Assembly (NCBI GenBank): GCA_021432605.1
Contig: MU271148.1
Span: forward strand, 1,185,362 to 1,249,361
Direction of reading: 5' to 3'
Source of the DNA: Coniochaeta sp. PMI_546
Taxonomy: Eukaryota; Ascomycota; Sordariomycetes; Coniochaetales; Coniochaetaceae
DNA length: 64,000 nt
Shown: piece after piece, positions 44,648 to 55,833 of the stretch
How positions within the stretch are numbered: the first letter of the stretch is position 1
Layout of the letters: every line of letters starts with the position of its first letter
Translations under genes and position numbers: made by a program
Notes under the pieces: generated by a model
Database searches by the model: none
What the model was told of the DNA's origin: nothing
The model's input: only the letters and a program-made list of their open reading frames with translations

Positions 44648-46911
44648 CTGCAGCCGAAGAGAGTCTCAGCAACAGCAACAGCTAGGTTGAATTTTTTCTT
44701 CCTTTCTTCAGTTTCTTCTTCATCCACCTTTTTGGGTTTTTCAACGACCTCCCTGACAACGCGTGCTGTGGTTGCGCTGCCAGACGGCGTTGCAGCCCCA
44801 GCAGAACTCGTGCCGACACTTGATACCTGAACGAGGATCAACTTCTGCCTGACATGGGACGGTAAACCCCCAACGGTCGACAGCCAACAAGACTAAGGGA
44901 TAATGGGGCTTGGATAGCTAGCTCACTTGAGCGGCCGCAAAATTGTGAACGAGCAGGATAGATGGAAAGAAGAGAGAAAGGGTTCTTACACGTCATATGG
45001 GCACTGTAACATAGTGTTAGTCAACCGCATCGAAAAGTCTCGCCACAGAGGTAGGATGGGAACAAAACTCACCAGCCGGCATTCTTCTCGATAGCCCACC
45101 CACAGCCAGGGCAGGGCTTCGTCGTTTTCGCAACCGTCGCGGCACTCTTCTCCTCCTCCCTCTTCTTCCTCAGCACCTCGGCCCTCATCGCCTCCGTCGC
45201 CCGCCTCCTCTCCTCTCTCAACCTCTCCTCCCTCTCCCTGGCCTCTCTTGCAACCCTCTCCTGCCTAGCGACCTCCTCGGCCCTCAGCTCCTCGGCAACC
45301 AGGCTCTGCGCGTACACCCGGTCCGCATCCTCCTGCGCCCGCCGGAGCCGCTCCTCCTCCTCCGCAGCCTCGTTCTCGAGCTCAAACCGGCTCCGGAAAT
45401 TCGCCGGGTCGGCCTGCAGCGCATCGTACTCGTCGCAGCTCAGGTTCTCGTGCCACGCCACCCGGTGCCCGAAGCACGTCCTCTGGCCGCACAGCAGGCA
45501 GATCACTATCGGCGACTCCGCCCCGCCGTCGTGGACCTGCCCGTAGCCGCACCCGGACGTGCACCAGATGAAGTTGTCTGCCTCGGACAGGGCATATCGG
45601 AAGGAGAGGGTCTGATACCGATCCCGCGTTTCCGGGTCGGCGTAGCGCTGCACGTCGTCATAGTGGAGAGTCTCGCGGCATTCCGGGCAGCGTATCTCGT
45701 TCCACAGCCTGTTGTTGAGGTCTGACCTGATGCACGCCGCCACGCAGTCCAGGCAGGTGCTGGGTGGGTGGGTGCACGTCTTGGTCAACGTCGCGCCCGG
45801 GAAATGGGCCACTGGCTTGCTGTCGGTGCAAACTGCGCACTCGATGTCGCCGCTCAGGACTTCGGGGGTCATGCGCTGGTTTGTGACTACTACTTGCGCT
45901 GTCTGGTTGGCGAGTTGATACCGCTGGCCGAACCTGGTGATTTGTCAGTGACAGCAATCAACAAGGCTTCATAAGGTGGTAGGCTTACCCATACTCGTCG
46001 CCCGGATAGGGAGGAAGTTCACCGCCCGCGAGGCTGTCCTGGCTCCGGAGAAAGTTCGTCGTCATGGCATTCTGTCGAGCTTCGATCAGTCCTGCGTAGG
46101 GATTACTTGACCCCGCTGGTGTTATCGAAGCTAAAGCTGGCGTAGTCTGTGACTGCATTCGAGGAGGTCCGGTCTGACTCGGCCTCAGGCCTATGTTCAT
46201 TGCTCGACGCGGTTGCGAGACCTCTTCAAAATCCGAAGCTCGAGCTTGCGGCGGTGGCCGGTAGCCCGGTCTGGCGTTCGTGCTACTGGTAGGCTCTGGT
46301 AGCTGTCCATCACTGGCTGTCCTCCGATTTGATGGCGCATTTTCTGATAAATCGTTTCCAAAGTCGCTCAATATCGCAGGGTTTGTTGCTCGGTATTGGA
46401 AAACCAGCCGAGGTGGAGGCTGGCTGTTCGGTTCGAGAGGTATAGACGGTACCCTGCTCGTGGAACTCACCGTAACTCTTGAGTCGGACGCGTCTCGCTC
46501 TGCCTCTGGCTCAAAACCGTCCAAGATCGATGGGTTGACCGGGCGATAGTAGCCTCTTGCGACTGCCGAAGACGCCATAGCTGTAGGTAATCTGGGTGCC
46601 AAACCTGGACTTTCCTGGTCTGTGACCGTGCGTGGTTTCGAAGATGGTGTTATTTCAGTCGCTCCCGCCTGTGGTTGACCCTGGACTTGATCAGTATCAG
46701 GTGGGTTAAATCCGCCATCAGAGGCAGCAGTGTCCGACTTTACGCCGTCATCAACAGCGTCGGTACTCAAGCCAGCGAAGTACTTGGGAATATCGGAGTA
46801 TTCTCTAGAAGGTGGTGGACTGCAGTCAGGCTTGGACAGCGGTGAGAGATCCTTCTTGTCGCCGCCTCGCTGAAACACACGACTCGCCTTCTGCCTGAGA
46901 CGACGCAGCAT
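44526..46911 (-). CDS. RBR (RING-IBR-RING) E3 ubiquitin ligase with two candidate last exons
   Basis: Exons: 46911-45989, 45933-45073, a 14-nt microexon 45003-44990, then either 44826-44741 (627 aa) or 44647-44526 (639 aa). Phases agree for both versions. The N-terminal 300 residues are disordered. RING1 starts at Cys340 (ECAVCTDSKPVAHFPG...RCPEC). The IBR includes WCTSGCGYGQVHDGG and ICLLCGQRTCFGHRVAWH. A Glu/Arg coiled coil follows. RING2 is CPGCGWAIEKNAGCAHMTC plus the end supplied by either last exon. The expected catalytic Cys595 (GC-AHM) has its codon split TG/T by the intron before the microexon. Last exon A gives IKCRHEFCWGCNAVW and stops early. Last exon B gives IKCSHQFCWDCLADHRKI and an H...C...H tail as in typical fungal RBR proteins. 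Such enzymes accept ubiquitin on the RING2 Cys and pass it to substrates. Confidence 0.88.
44741..44826 (-). other. Candidate terminal exon A of the RBR gene (duplicate)
   Basis: Acceptor CTCGTTCAG. In phase as C-IKCRHEFCWGCNAVWQ, ending NHSTRCQGGR before TGA. Of the first 35 bases, 26 equal exon B, and both start GTATCAA directly after AG. Confidence 0.75.
44990..45003 (-). other. 14-nt microexon encoding the RING2 catalytic core
   Basis: Bounded by acceptor GTTACAG and donor GTAAGA. It supplies T-GCC-CAT-ATG-ACG-T, so both flanking Cys codons of C-AHMT-C are completed across introns. Confidence 0.85.
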
Positions 46912-47788
46912 TGTCTGTTCACTTGATCGGCCTTGACCCGGCTGTTATATTACAGCGCACTGCATTTTCTACCAAGAACACCAGAAAGAACCAAAGCGAA
47001 AGGAATTGGACAGAAACACAAGGCTCTGAAAGTGCTCAAATGTGAGCATGCACTTACACAATGAGAGCCTATTGATCAGGCTGGGATGTTAGGACGAAGT
47101 GTGGTCAAGCCAGGGAACACCGAGGTAAACCAGGGATCAGACCGGGACACAGGAGAGACGGACAAATCTTCATGTCATACAACAGTCGGTGTCCAAAAGC
47201 ACTGCAAGAAACAAATCGTCGGTTACGAGGATTTCAAGGCGTCCCGGTCACAATTCGGGGGCCGGCTTACCAGGAAGGCACCGGCCAGCCAGTTCGCCGC
47301 AAGGCGGACAGGCAGAAAGCACTAAAGTTGAATGGCTCCCCTCTACCTTAGGTAAGGCAGACTTAAATGGTCAAGTTTCAGAGTGCCCAGTCGCGCTAAC
47401 CGCCCTGTAAATCGTCTACTTACACAGCCTGCAGGTCTAATGCTCGCAACCTCGTTGAAGTACCGGTACATCGCATACATCTGAGAGCAGGCTGGAATGG
47501 TATTGGAATGCCTATCTGTATATCTCTCTTCTCAACTGTTTCATTATTCGCAGCCTGACGCCCAGAGGTACCTTACCTCCTGTACCGAGGTCAAGTGGCG
47601 GGCTGAGAGAAGAACAAAAAGCTACGTGCAAACCGAGGCAAATCCCCCCAAAATCAGGCCGTCACATACGCTTCGCATGCTGTGGATCGTCACGTCAGAG
47701 ATAATCAAGCACCTTTGCGATCGCCTTTCTCGCACGGCAACAGATTCCGAGCACCCCTGCGATCCCATACCTAACCACGCTGAAGATT
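46912..47788. other. Intergenic spacer with CCTTAGG-type palindrome
   Basis: Upstream of the RBR gene and 3' flank of the coiled-coil gene. ctaccttaggtaagg lies at 47342-47356 and gaggtaccttacctc at 47566-47580, short palindromic words also seen near other start sites in this window. No gene was recognised. Confidence 0.5.
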
Positions 47789-49693
47789 CTAGCCCCAAGC
47801 GATGTGCCGCCACGCAGTCCAAGGGCTCTCCGCCGTTCGGTCCCTCTCCTTCTGCGCGAAATAGATGTAGCTGAGCAAGGTGCGCTGGCCCTTATCCATA
47901 AACTTATGCTTCTTCTCCGGGGACCCGTAGGCGACCAATACCTGCTGCTTCCTCACTACTATCGGCGCCTTGATCGCGTCCCCCTTTCCGACCTGTCTCA
48001 TGTACAAGCCTGGAACGACGGTAAGCACGTTTGTGAGGTTTGCTTTTAGATCGTCGAGCGTCGGCGCCGGGTCCAGCTTCTCGACGTTGAAGTGCTTCCG
48101 GTTATGCAGGATGTTGTCACACTGCAGCTTGTCCAGGTTCTCGAAGAAATCCGGGCTCATTTCCAGGTCTCGCTGATGGTTCCACACAATGTGCGGGTTG
48201 ATGTCGAGGTAAAAGTGATTTGTCGATGTCAGGAATTTCTCGTGGAGCCGCAGAGCTGGCTTGATAACTGTGTCCTGACAGTTGATACAAAAGGCCACAA
48301 AATCCTTCTCCTTGCGAAACAGCTTGAATCCAGCAACGAGGTTCAAGGTCAACTCTTTCATCCACGTTTTCCGCTCTGCGTGGTAATCGGGTGAGCATAT
48401 AATTGCATTGAAAGCCTCGCCGCGCCATGTACGGATGGCGAACTGATCTATGAGCGATGAAGTCAGTAAATGCAGCCATCGGATTGCACCAGAATCGAAG
48501 GAGGCTCACCTCTCTTCGGCTCCACGTATGATTGCATTGAGCCTTCAATCTGGGAAACGGCCTCGCCCAAATGCTGAACCGCCCCTGGAAGACCTTTCTG
48601 GAAGACGTTGTCGTTGAGGTAGCGAAGGACCACTGAGATGAGAATGTCGACGTCCGTCTCAGGATATAAGCATCCGTGAATGAGGTCGGGATGATTTCCA
48701 ATAAACCGCCGAAGCTTTGCAACGTCCTCCGGACTCCTTCTCGCTCTCGAGATGGCATGTTGGAAGTGTTCGTCGTCATCGACTATTGGATCAGCGAACT
48801 TCTGCACCCACTCGCTGACGTTCGTGACCAGATCGTCGAAATCCTGCCCCAGCACATAGTTCAGCCTCTGTACGTCTGTGTCATGGCCAGGGATGCCATA
48901 TCTCGCAACGGGATCTGCTTACCTGCTCGACTTCCTTGGGCGTCAGCTCCTGTCTGTACGGTTGGAGACTGAATATGTGAGACCGGGCATCGTCCAGTTC
49001 AGCTCTGAGACCCTGGTTCTCTTTGCGCAGCTTGGTGGCTTCCTGGCCAAGAGCGTCGGAATCATTGGCAACGGCAAGCATGCTGGACTGGAGCTGCAGC
49101 TCTTTGGTTCTGCTATATGTGCGCAGCTCTTCGGCCACCCGCTCGGCCTGCGCCGCGCGGTTCTTCTCAAACTCGAGAGCTTGTCGTAGGTCGGCGTTTT
49201 CGCGCCAAAGCTTCAACTCCACGTTCATCTGGGCGTGACTGGTGCTAGCGGCACCTGCCGCAACATCCGCGTCGTCTCGAGACTGTGGCAGCCTTTGTGT
49301 GTCGGAAGCAGTGTTAGTCGACGAAGGTGGCATAGTGTTGAGTCGTTCAATAGGAAAGTTGGGGTGAAAGGTATAGTGGTAAGGCGTCTCGGGCCTAAGA
49401 CAGAACTTGGTGTCATCTAACCTTTCGCCTTGCGGCTTCCTCACTCGGTCAGTGCCCTGACTGACGCTGTCTGCTACGTCGCCGGTGTTCCGACGAGGAT
49501 TACCATTTGCCTCATGTCCATGATGGTGTCTCTTGCTCTTCGGCAAATCGACGTTGTCGGCGCTGGGGCTCAAGGCAACCTTGTCTGGAAGTTTGGGCGG
49601 CCGCATCTCTGTGCTGTCTTGCGGCACATCTCGAGGCGGCATGTTGCCAGTCTCTGGCTCCTGTACGATTTCCCAGGGTTGATCTTCGTCCAT
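47789..49693 (-). CDS. Coiled-coil protein of unknown function (595 aa)
   Basis: Three exons: 49693-48923, 48867-48510 and 48447-47789, with introns of 55 and 62 nt (GTAAGC and GTGAGC donors), phases consistent. The N-terminal 150 residues are hydrophilic and probably disordered (MDEDQPWEIVQEPE start). A coiled coil spans about residues 155-250 (VELKLWRENADLRQALEFEK then ATKLRKENQGLRAELDD). The C-terminal two thirds is globular-looking: VTNVSEWVQKFADPIVDDDE, KLRRFIGNHPDLIHGC, ETDVDILISVVLRYLNDNVF and KTWMKELTLNLVAGFKLF. Such proteins are common in Pezizomycotina, often in expanded families, without known function. No catalytic motif or membrane segment was seen. Confidence 0.75.
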
Positions 49694-51551
49694 GACGGTG
49701 AGTATGAGTCGACAAGTTTGTAAGAGGCAGGAGGAGGGATGAGGTGGACAGTTGCTGTTCTAGGAGGGGGCAAATGTCAAAGGAACTTGGAGAATGTCAA
49801 GTGTAGGTCGAAGGAGCCCAGACCTGCACTCCTGGGACAGGACTCGAGCTAAACTTGCACCTGCTCTGGGCTGTGTAAGACGTCCGACCCAAGTCGAGAG
49901 GACGTGGGGCATTGCGGAAGTGGAGGGAGCTTCGTGTATCTGTACCTCAAGCATGAGGTCAACGCGAGCCTGCCTGTTTCGGCGCCGTACCCGGGTGTGC
50001 ACGCAAGCAAATCTTCCAGCATCTGAAAGCAGGCGACACAAAGGGTTATGATACCAGAGCTTCAGCACCCATATCAGAGTCAGCAATACACATCAACTTT
50101 GACGTTGAGCCCCTAGTTGAATTGATACATCTGCACAATAGACACTGACTGAAAGGAGTGAATGAAATGAATGCTCCGCCAAGCCTCGATATCGTCTGGG
50201 GACATTGCAATTTTCTTCAGATTGAATATATGCTGCAGCGTGCCTGCCCCCTAAGCATGTCTTGTACAGTTGTACAAATTAGATTCAAGATGAAACAGTC
50301 GAGTGCTGCTTTTGCTATATATACGTTAGATAACTGTAGTACCTTGCTGGATGATCACCGCTGTGAATCTGGAAGCTGCGGGCATGCGTCGATATGTTCT
50401 GCGAGCATAAGACTCCCCATAAAATGGTAGAGGATGCCTCGTTCGGAGCCAGCTCATCACGCGAGCGTGATTTCTATGGGCGCCGAATGGCGGCTGACCA
50501 GCAATGACTTGCGACATATCAGATAGTGCCCACTAGTATGCGTGCTTCTCAAAACAAGGTCAACGACTTTGACCTGAGAGCCAAAGTCCACGGTGGCTTG
50601 GTATCTACTAGGCTGTTCAGGTCGTGCCAGAAGCGTAAAGACCAGTCCTCCCGTCGTCATTCTGGTTTGTACATTGCATCGAATGGTGAAAGTCGAACAT
50701 ACCGGTATGTGGGTTTGATACCAAAGCTAGGTACAGTGATCGAGGTTGTCCTTAGAAGCAGTTACTAGAAACACAGCCCGGGTGGGACTGCCAGTCCGCC
50801 TGCAACCCAGCCCTGCATCAGCTCCCCACAACCCCCACCGCTAGCCGCTACCCCCCTTGTTCACCACGGTCGCAGTCCTACAACAGTGACCCGCTCCTGG
50901 CGAGCTTCGGCCAGAGAGATCTCGACGTGAGACACCCTCTCAGTGTTAGTCAAATGTCGTGTCAATATCTGAGGCTGAATACGCTTGGTAACAGGCTCTC
51001 CTGTCAACCAGGCAGACTCGGCGGCAGGCTCTGGAAATGGAAAACTTGCCTGCAGTTAGTTCGCTGCCTTTTCTTGGTGTCCCAAAGCATGTCGATGTTT
51101 GTCCCCGCGGATGGAAGAGGGGACGTCTCAGATGAGGGAAAGGCAAGGTTTACGAGTTACAAGCTCAGCCCAGCCTATGAGCAAACCAAGGTAAAGTCGA
51201 GAAAGGCTGTGCTACCTGATGCCTTGAGTTTTCCGAGCGTCTCAGCCTGCCTCAAAAAGATCGAACATGGGGCACATGGGGGCATTCTAAGTATAGTGAC
51301 CTTACCTTGGTAGGTATCCTTGAGAGCAGAAAAGTAGACCTACCTGGTCTGTTGGTGCATGTTCGTATGGTAGGCAGCCGGTCTTTCGGGAAGGCACGAT
51401 CTACACCTTTCCCTTAAACTGCCGCTTTCGTGCTCTGAGCTTCTTGTCCACTTTCCAAGTGCCCATCTAACTTTCAGCCAACTCTCTGGCATTGGCGCCC
51501 CTCTACCTCTACAAGCAAACATCGTCGACTAGTCGCGCAGATAGGCTGCCC
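49694..51551. other. Long divergent intergenic spacer (1.9 kb)
   Basis: Upstream of the coiled-coil gene (minus) and of the Hsp70-like gene (plus). ORFs up to 128 codons (50927-51313) have no domain. A word cluster accttaccttggtaggta lies at 51299-51316. No RNA gene was recognised. Confidence 0.5.
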
Positions 51552-53566
51552 ATGTCACGCCGGCCAGCAGTTCCATACCTGTTTACCGCCGGAGAGGACA
51601 GCTTACAACCCGAACCTCCTACAGCCATGGAGTTCGAGAAAATCTCGATCGCGGCGCGCAAGATCATCGTTGCCATAGACTTCGGCACCACGTATTCCGG
51701 GGTCGCCTGGGCAGAGACTCAGAGGCCAGACCGCAGAGTCGCCATCACTTCGTGGCCGGTCTCTCGGACTATTCGAGAGGGAGAATCGTCAGACAAGGTC
51801 CCGACAAAACTGCGCTACAATGGAAGCAACGTGGAGTGGGGATTTTCCATCCCAGTAACTGCTCCTCAGGACCAAATTATCGAGTGGTTCAAGCTGTGAG
51901 TGATATCGTGACACCTTCACCTGGCGTAAACCAAGCTTGGCATGAGCTGCACTCACATAGCATCATAGTGACTTAGATCCGTCCCTGCGAGGTATGGGTG
52001 ATGCCGTCACCCAAAACGCAGCTCGAGGTGGCCGCAATGTCGACAAGCTCGTCACCGACTACATCTCGGCACTGGGTGACCATCTGATGTACACTCTGCG
52101 TGAGAAACTCGGCGATGGCGTAGTAGCGTCCACTTCACTGGAGTTCATCGTCACCGTCCCGGCCATCTGGAGCGACCTTGCCAAAGAAAAGACCAAGCAA
52201 GCCTGCCAACGCGCCCCTGGCCTCTCCGCCACTAAGAGCCCCATCCACCTCATTTCAGGTAGCCATCCCATTCATTCCTTCTCTTTTTCCTCGCTACGCT
52301 CGTCCTCATGTGCATTCACTAATACATTCCCACAGAGCCCGAGGCAGCTGCCATCTACGCCCTGCATGGGCTCGACCCGCATGGCCTCAAAATCGGCGAC
52401 AGCTTCGTCATCTGCGACGCCGGCGGCGGCACTGTCGACCTGATCTCGTACACCATCACGAACCTTAGGCCCATACTGGAGGTCCAAGAAGCCACACCAG
52501 GCACCGGCGCTCTCTGCGGTTCGACATACCTCAACATGCGTTTTGCCAAGTTTCTCCGGGCAAAGCTCGGCAAGGAGGACGGCTTCGACGAGGAGGTCAT
52601 GGCCGAGGCCATGGACCGGTTCGAGAAGACGGTCAAGCGTCAATTCACCATGCACGCACCGCCAGACGAGACGTACACCATCCCCGTGGGAGGATTGGCC
52701 AATAACCGCGAACTTGGAATAAGTCGTGGCCGATACGCACTCAAGGCGGCGGACCTGCAAATCATTTTTGAACCGGTCGTGCAAGAGGTCATACAGCTCG
52801 TCAAGGACCAGATCTCGGCTAGTGCCGTACCTATCCGGGCAGTCCTGCTCGTTGGTGGATTTGGCGCCTCTAATTACCTGAAGGAACGGATTCGGAATTC
52901 TGTTGACCGCAAGATCCAGATCATGCAACCGCCAAACGCCTGGCTTGCTGTCGTTCAGGGCGCCGTCATGAAGGGCTTGGCGCAGAGCGCACCCGAGAAG
53001 TTGACTATGGTCAAGGTACAAAACAGGAAGGCGAGGAAGCACTATGGAACGGAGTGGCGGACGCGGTTCGATGAGAAGATCCACCGCCACCTCGACAACA
53101 AGAAACACTGGTGTGGCTTGGACGGCTGCTGGAAGGTGTACACCATGGAGTGGTTCATCAAGAAGGTGAGAGTCATCGCAACTAGAACATGACACGTTCA
53201 AGGTGGCACTAACATCATAACCAGGGCGACTCCGTTTCCGAGAACGAGCCCTTCTTCACCTCCTTCGTCTGGACTGGACCCGTCACCCAAGGCCGCATCC
53301 GGAAGGTCAAGATGGACATCTACGCAGACCGCACTCCCCGCCAGGCACCTGTGGCCAGAGACGAGAACGTATCGCTTCTCTGCCACGTCGAGGCGGACGT
53401 CAGCCACATCCCCGAGAACCAGCTGCAGCGACGGAAGGGTAATGACGGGCAGTGGTACTATGAGCTGAACTGCAAAATTGAGGCGGTCTATCTCTCGGCG
53501 TCGACGCAGTACACTCTGCTGTACAATAACCAGCGTTACAACTCTGTCACGGCCGAGTATGTTTAG
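51552..53566 (+). CDS. Hsp70-like actin-fold ATPase (601 aa)
   Basis: Four exons: 51552-51895, 51969-52258, 52336-53165 and 53225-53566. Introns are 73, 77 and 59 nt, with phases consistent. Translation may start at ATG 51552 or at the in-frame ATG 51627 (576 aa), just before the ATPase domain. Nucleotide-binding motifs of the actin/Hsp70 fold are present: phosphate 1 IIVAIDFGTTYSGVAW, the connect region EPEAAAIYAL, phosphate 2 FVICDAGGGTVDLISY and adenosine VLLVGGFGASNYLKE. The C-terminal region is not the classical Hsp70 substrate-binding domain and lacks a lid and any EEVD-type end. This is the fungal Hsp70-like family related to HSPA12, often expanded in Pezizomycotina. A canonical chaperone role is not established; clients and partners are unknown. 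Confidence 0.88.
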
Positions 53567-54303
53567 GTACAACTAAGAACGATGGGAATTCGTTGCTAGG
53601 GTGTTAGGGAATAATGTTCAGGAGTGCACCCAGCGGCGAGGAGTGCTGGTGCTCCAGGTAGTTTTGTCAACTAGACTCGATGAGTTTGAGATCGTTGACC
53701 ATGTGGTCGTATGAAATGATATACGGACGGTTGGCTTCTTGACTGCTTTACTCCATGCTCAGAGATTTCAATAGCGATGGTAGCGGAACATTTGGCTGAG
53801 TCCAGACTTCCTGAGAGATCTGTCGCCATTTCAAGGTCTCAGCCTGCAAAGATAAAAGACTGAGTGCGGGTCTCACCCAACGACTCAATTAGTTTACCAT
53901 GGTTATATGGAAGCTTCAATTAGTTGCATTATGTCGAGTTTCCTTCGTAGATTCACGGCTTGAAGCCGTGGCTAGGACAGCCGCGTATTCGCCACTGCTC
54001 GCCGGGTCGGCTGTGCTCGTCCGCACCATATTCGATAGGCGACAGCAGCGCGATAGGACCAGGTCCGCCAAACGTCAAGACACTCCTATAGTGTCATGCA
54101 GGAGAACCGCGAAGGCTGCCTTCGACCATGGACTCCCGTTTGGTCACTAAGACGCCTATGTGGCCGCATCTCGCATCTTGCCGGGAGCCTGTATCATCTC
54201 TGACACCCCGTCGACCGACGCTAGAGTCGCATCTTCCAGACCAGATACTGCTCCGTTCAAGAGGCAGTCTTCATGAAATATCATCCATGCAGATCCTCCC
54301 CGT
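53567..54303. other. Convergent intergenic spacer
   Basis: Between the 3' ends of the Hsp70-like gene and the gpi3 gene. Nothing was recognised. Confidence 0.6.
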
Positions 54304-55833
54304 TCATCTCACCCCATCCCTCGGATCCTTCTCCTTCAGCACCTTCCTCGGCCAGTCCGGACAGATGTCAATCTTGTCTCTGGGGAACCAGATCTCCAGG
54401 AACACAAAGATCAGATAATCGATAATCACACACAGGCAGAACAGCTTGCCGGCCCAGATGCCGCACCCGTAGTACCGCTTCAACCTATCGATGAGCGCAA
54501 AGCTCTGGACCCCGGACCGGCCCCTGATGGCACTCCAGCTGTTGCCCCCGGGATAGTTCGCGGCCTCGTAGCCGTAGAACTCGCCCTCGCTGATGTCGCC
54601 GCAGATGCCGTTGTACACCCTCTCGGTGCGCTGGGCGACGTTGGTCCAGCTGTACATGCTCTTGACCTGCTCGTGGAACAGCTCCGTGCGGACCTTGCCC
54701 GCGCGCAGGGCGGCGATGGCGCGTCCCGTGGCGGCGACGAGGTCGTCCTCCTCCGGGCGGGCGAAGACGGTCATGTGCGACGGTAGGACTTCGGGGATGC
54801 CGCCGACCTGCGTGCAGACGACGTACAGTCCGCACGAGGCGGCCTCGACGATGACGGTGCCGAAGGCCTCTGTGAGGGATGGGTGCAGGTAGATGTGCCC
54901 GCGGACCATGACGTCGCGGACTTCCTCGTGGCGGACGGGGCCGAGCATCTCGACGCGGTCTTGGAGGACGTTTTGCTCGATCATCTGCTCGAGGTCGATG
55001 GCTTTGGGACCGGAGCCGGCGATGATGAAGCGGGTGTTGGGGTGATTCTCTAGGATGCGCGGGATGGCGGCTGTGAGGAGGTCGGTGCCTTTGTTGTAGA
55101 AGAGACGGGATATGACGACTATGGTTATTGTGTCGTGGGGTCCGAGATGTTGGCGCGGGGGTGGGGGGTTGGGGTGGATAAAGGAGGCTTGGTTGCTGGG
55201 TTTGTGGGCAGTGTTGTAGGTCGTGTTGGTTTTCGACGGAGGTTCGTATGATAGAGGGCGGAAGTTCTCTGCCACCACGGCGTTGGGTATTACGGAGACC
55301 ATGAGCGGGTCGAGGGAGGCGCGCAGGACGGTGTTCTCCTTGCACGTGTGGCTGACGCAGATGACATGGTCGACGTCGCTGAGAGTGAACTTGAGCAACT
55401 TGTTGGTGAGAATGCTAGCAGCGTCGGCGAAGCCAAACAGGGAGTGATCAGTGAATACGGTGCGAAGGCCCATGGTACGACCGTGGAGGATGGCCTCGTG
55501 GCACAGACTGCTCAGACTTGCGTGGCCGTGGACGATCTCGATACGCTCGCGAAGGACAATGTTGCGGAACATGGGGAAGAAGGAGAAGACAGTCGGAAAG
55601 GTGGAGGAGCGGTAGATGACCAGGAATGGCACATGATAGACCTTGATGCCATTAGTGAGGTAGCGTATGCCGGTGCGACCATCGTAGGCGTGAGTGATGA
55701 TGATGACCTTGTGGCCGCGATCCATCAGCTTGGACGAGAGCTGGTAGATGTGCGACTCGACGCCTCCTGGTTGCGGGAAGAAGAAGTCGCTAACCATGGC
55801 GATGTTGTATGTTCGACGCTTCTTGTCCGGCAT
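54304..55833 (-). CDS. gpi3: Gpi3/PIG-A, catalytic subunit of GPI-GlcNAc transferase (509 aa)
   Basis: Intronless; the first ATG in frame is at 55833 (MPDKKRRTYNIAMVSDFFFP). It catalyses the first step of GPI-anchor synthesis, moving GlcNAc from UDP-GlcNAc to phosphatidylinositol on the cytoplasmic face of the ER, within the Gpi1/2/3/15/19/Eri1 complex. Landmarks: FFFPQPGGVESHIYQLSSKL at residues about 15-35, VHGHASLSSLCHEAILHGRT, FTDHSLFGFADAASI, VISRLFYNKGTDLL and the GT4 family E-x7-E motif in LTEAFGTVIVEAASCG. A C-terminal membrane helix (LFCLCVIIDYLIFVFLEIWF, about 460-480) anchors it, with a short lumenal tail. A Pro/Asn/Thr-rich stretch of about 35 residues lies between the two glycosyltransferase lobes. 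It is divergently paired with dbp6. Confidence 0.96.
   Translation of the reverse strand: MPDKKRRTYNIAMVSDFFFPQPGGVESHIYQLSSKLMDRGHKVIIITHAYDGRTGIRYLTNGIKVYHVPFLVIYRSSTFPTVFSFFPMFRNIVLRERIEIVHGHASLSSLCHEAILHGRTMGLRTVFTDHSLFGFADAASILTNKLLKFTLSDVDHVICVSHTCKENTVLRASLDPLMVSVIPNAVVAENFRPLSYEPPSKTNTTYNTAHKPSNQASFIHPNPPPPRQHLGPHDTITIVVISRLFYNKGTDLLTAAIPRILENHPNTRFIIAGSGPKAIDLEQMIEQNVLQDRVEMLGPVRHEEVRDVMVRGHIYLHPSLTEAFGTVIVEAASCGLYVVCTQVGGIPEVLPSHMTVFARPEEDDLVAATGRAIAALRAGKVRTELFHEQVKSMYSWTNVAQRTERVYNGICGDISEGEFYGYEAANYPGGNSWSAIRGRSGVQSFALIDRLKRYYGCGIWAGKLFCLCVIIDYLIFVFLEIWFPRDKIDICPDWPRKVLKEKDPRDGVR

Noticed and set aside
44578-44841. 87-codon minus ORF running through both candidate last exons of the RBR gene
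   Set aside because: It is out of phase with the RING2 sequence in both exons; the zinc-ligand pattern is seen only in the other frame of each.
52272-53201. 309-codon minus-strand ORF
   Set aside because: Antisense to the Hsp70-like gene whose motifs are all on the plus strand.
54485-55345. 286-codon ORF rich in Arg and Pro
   Set aside because: It is the out-of-frame shadow of gpi3; its composition is what GC-rich third positions give in another frame.
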